From assembly GCF_004357995.1 (NCBI RefSeq), contig NZ_SMTK01000006.1, positions 186,001-250,000 of the forward strand: 64,000 nucleotides of DNA. The letters are read 5' to 3'. Position numbers and translations under genes: made by a program. This document shows, piece by piece, positions 63,940 through 64,000 of this stretch. Below the pieces are notes generated by a model. That model ran no database searches and had not been told where the DNA came from. It saw nothing but the letters and a program-made list of their open reading frames with translations. This DNA comes from Arthrobacter crusticola (GTDB lineage Bacteria > Actinomycetota > Actinomycetes > Actinomycetales > Micrococcaceae). Positions within the stretch are counted from its first letter, which is position 1; each line of letters begins with the position of its first letter.

Positions 63940-64000
63940 GACCAGCTCCTCGCTCCCACGTCGTCGAGGACTCTACGCCGAGGCCTCTTCCCCATCAACC

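Overview
The window is ordinary high-G+C actinobacterial chromosome, most likely from a member of the Micrococcales close to Arthrobacter (Micrococcaceae). I infer this from the uniform G+C-rich codon use, the frequent GTG starts, conserved actinobacterial families of unknown function (DUF3107, DUF3117, HxlR-SCP2), and a gene neighbourhood (dapC-fdxA, dapD/dapE, LOG, tag, DUF3117, sigE/tatB, mrp, typA) that from memory resembles the Mycobacterium tuberculosis Rv1165-Rv1232c region. I saw no tRNA or rRNA gene, CRISPR array, prophage or intact insertion sequence.

Layout. Positions 1-2.5 kb hold the methionine ABC transporter metN(partial)-metI-metQ. Positions 2.6-12.9 kb hold a nearly complete coproporphyrin-dependent haem pathway: hemA faces away from a compact minus-strand operon hemE-cgoX-chdC-cpfC-hemC-hemD-hemB-hemL, which runs from glutamyl-tRNA to haem b with only gltX missing. 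Positions 13-30.5 kb are housekeeping genes: a MoeB/rhodanese protein, a TetR regulator, DUF3107, a ferritin-like protein, an RNB nuclease, a DEAD-box helicase followed by an orphan beta-class DNA methyltransferase, a PHP phosphoesterase, an aminopeptidase P, a stress protein, an HxlR-SCP2 regulator, an MgtE-N/DUF1003/Mrp operon, TatB, an ECF sigma factor and an O-methyltransferase.

Positions 30.5-49.3 kb carry DUF3117, a GT-C mannosyltransferase, tag, a DivIVA-like protein, a LOG-family protein, a glutamate-type ABC transporter (gluABCD), lysine/diaminopimelate genes (dapE, dapD, dapC), a lysozyme-like exported protein, galE, gltA, ferredoxin, an ArsR-like regulator and typA. Positions 49.4-62.4 kb are two tandem peptide-type ABC transporters on the minus strand. 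Each has its own lipoprotein, two permeases and a double-NBD ATPase; the second has an oversized DppB-like permease and is interrupted by an opposite-strand PH-domain-like gene. The right end has a decayed sugar O-acetyltransferase and a DHFR-like reductase.

Regulation seen in the sequence: about a dozen start codons lie 6-9 nt downstream of a TANNNT -10 hexamer, the architecture of leaderless actinobacterial mRNAs. Long perfect hairpins end several operons or sit between a solute-binding-protein gene and its permeases. I do not see a clearly new multi-gene system. The most unusual items are the enlarged permease, the inverted gene in the peptide operon, the structured repeat at 2548-2636, the degenerate patch at 45780-46264, the sugar acetyltransferase deletion, and the standalone 76-aa domain.
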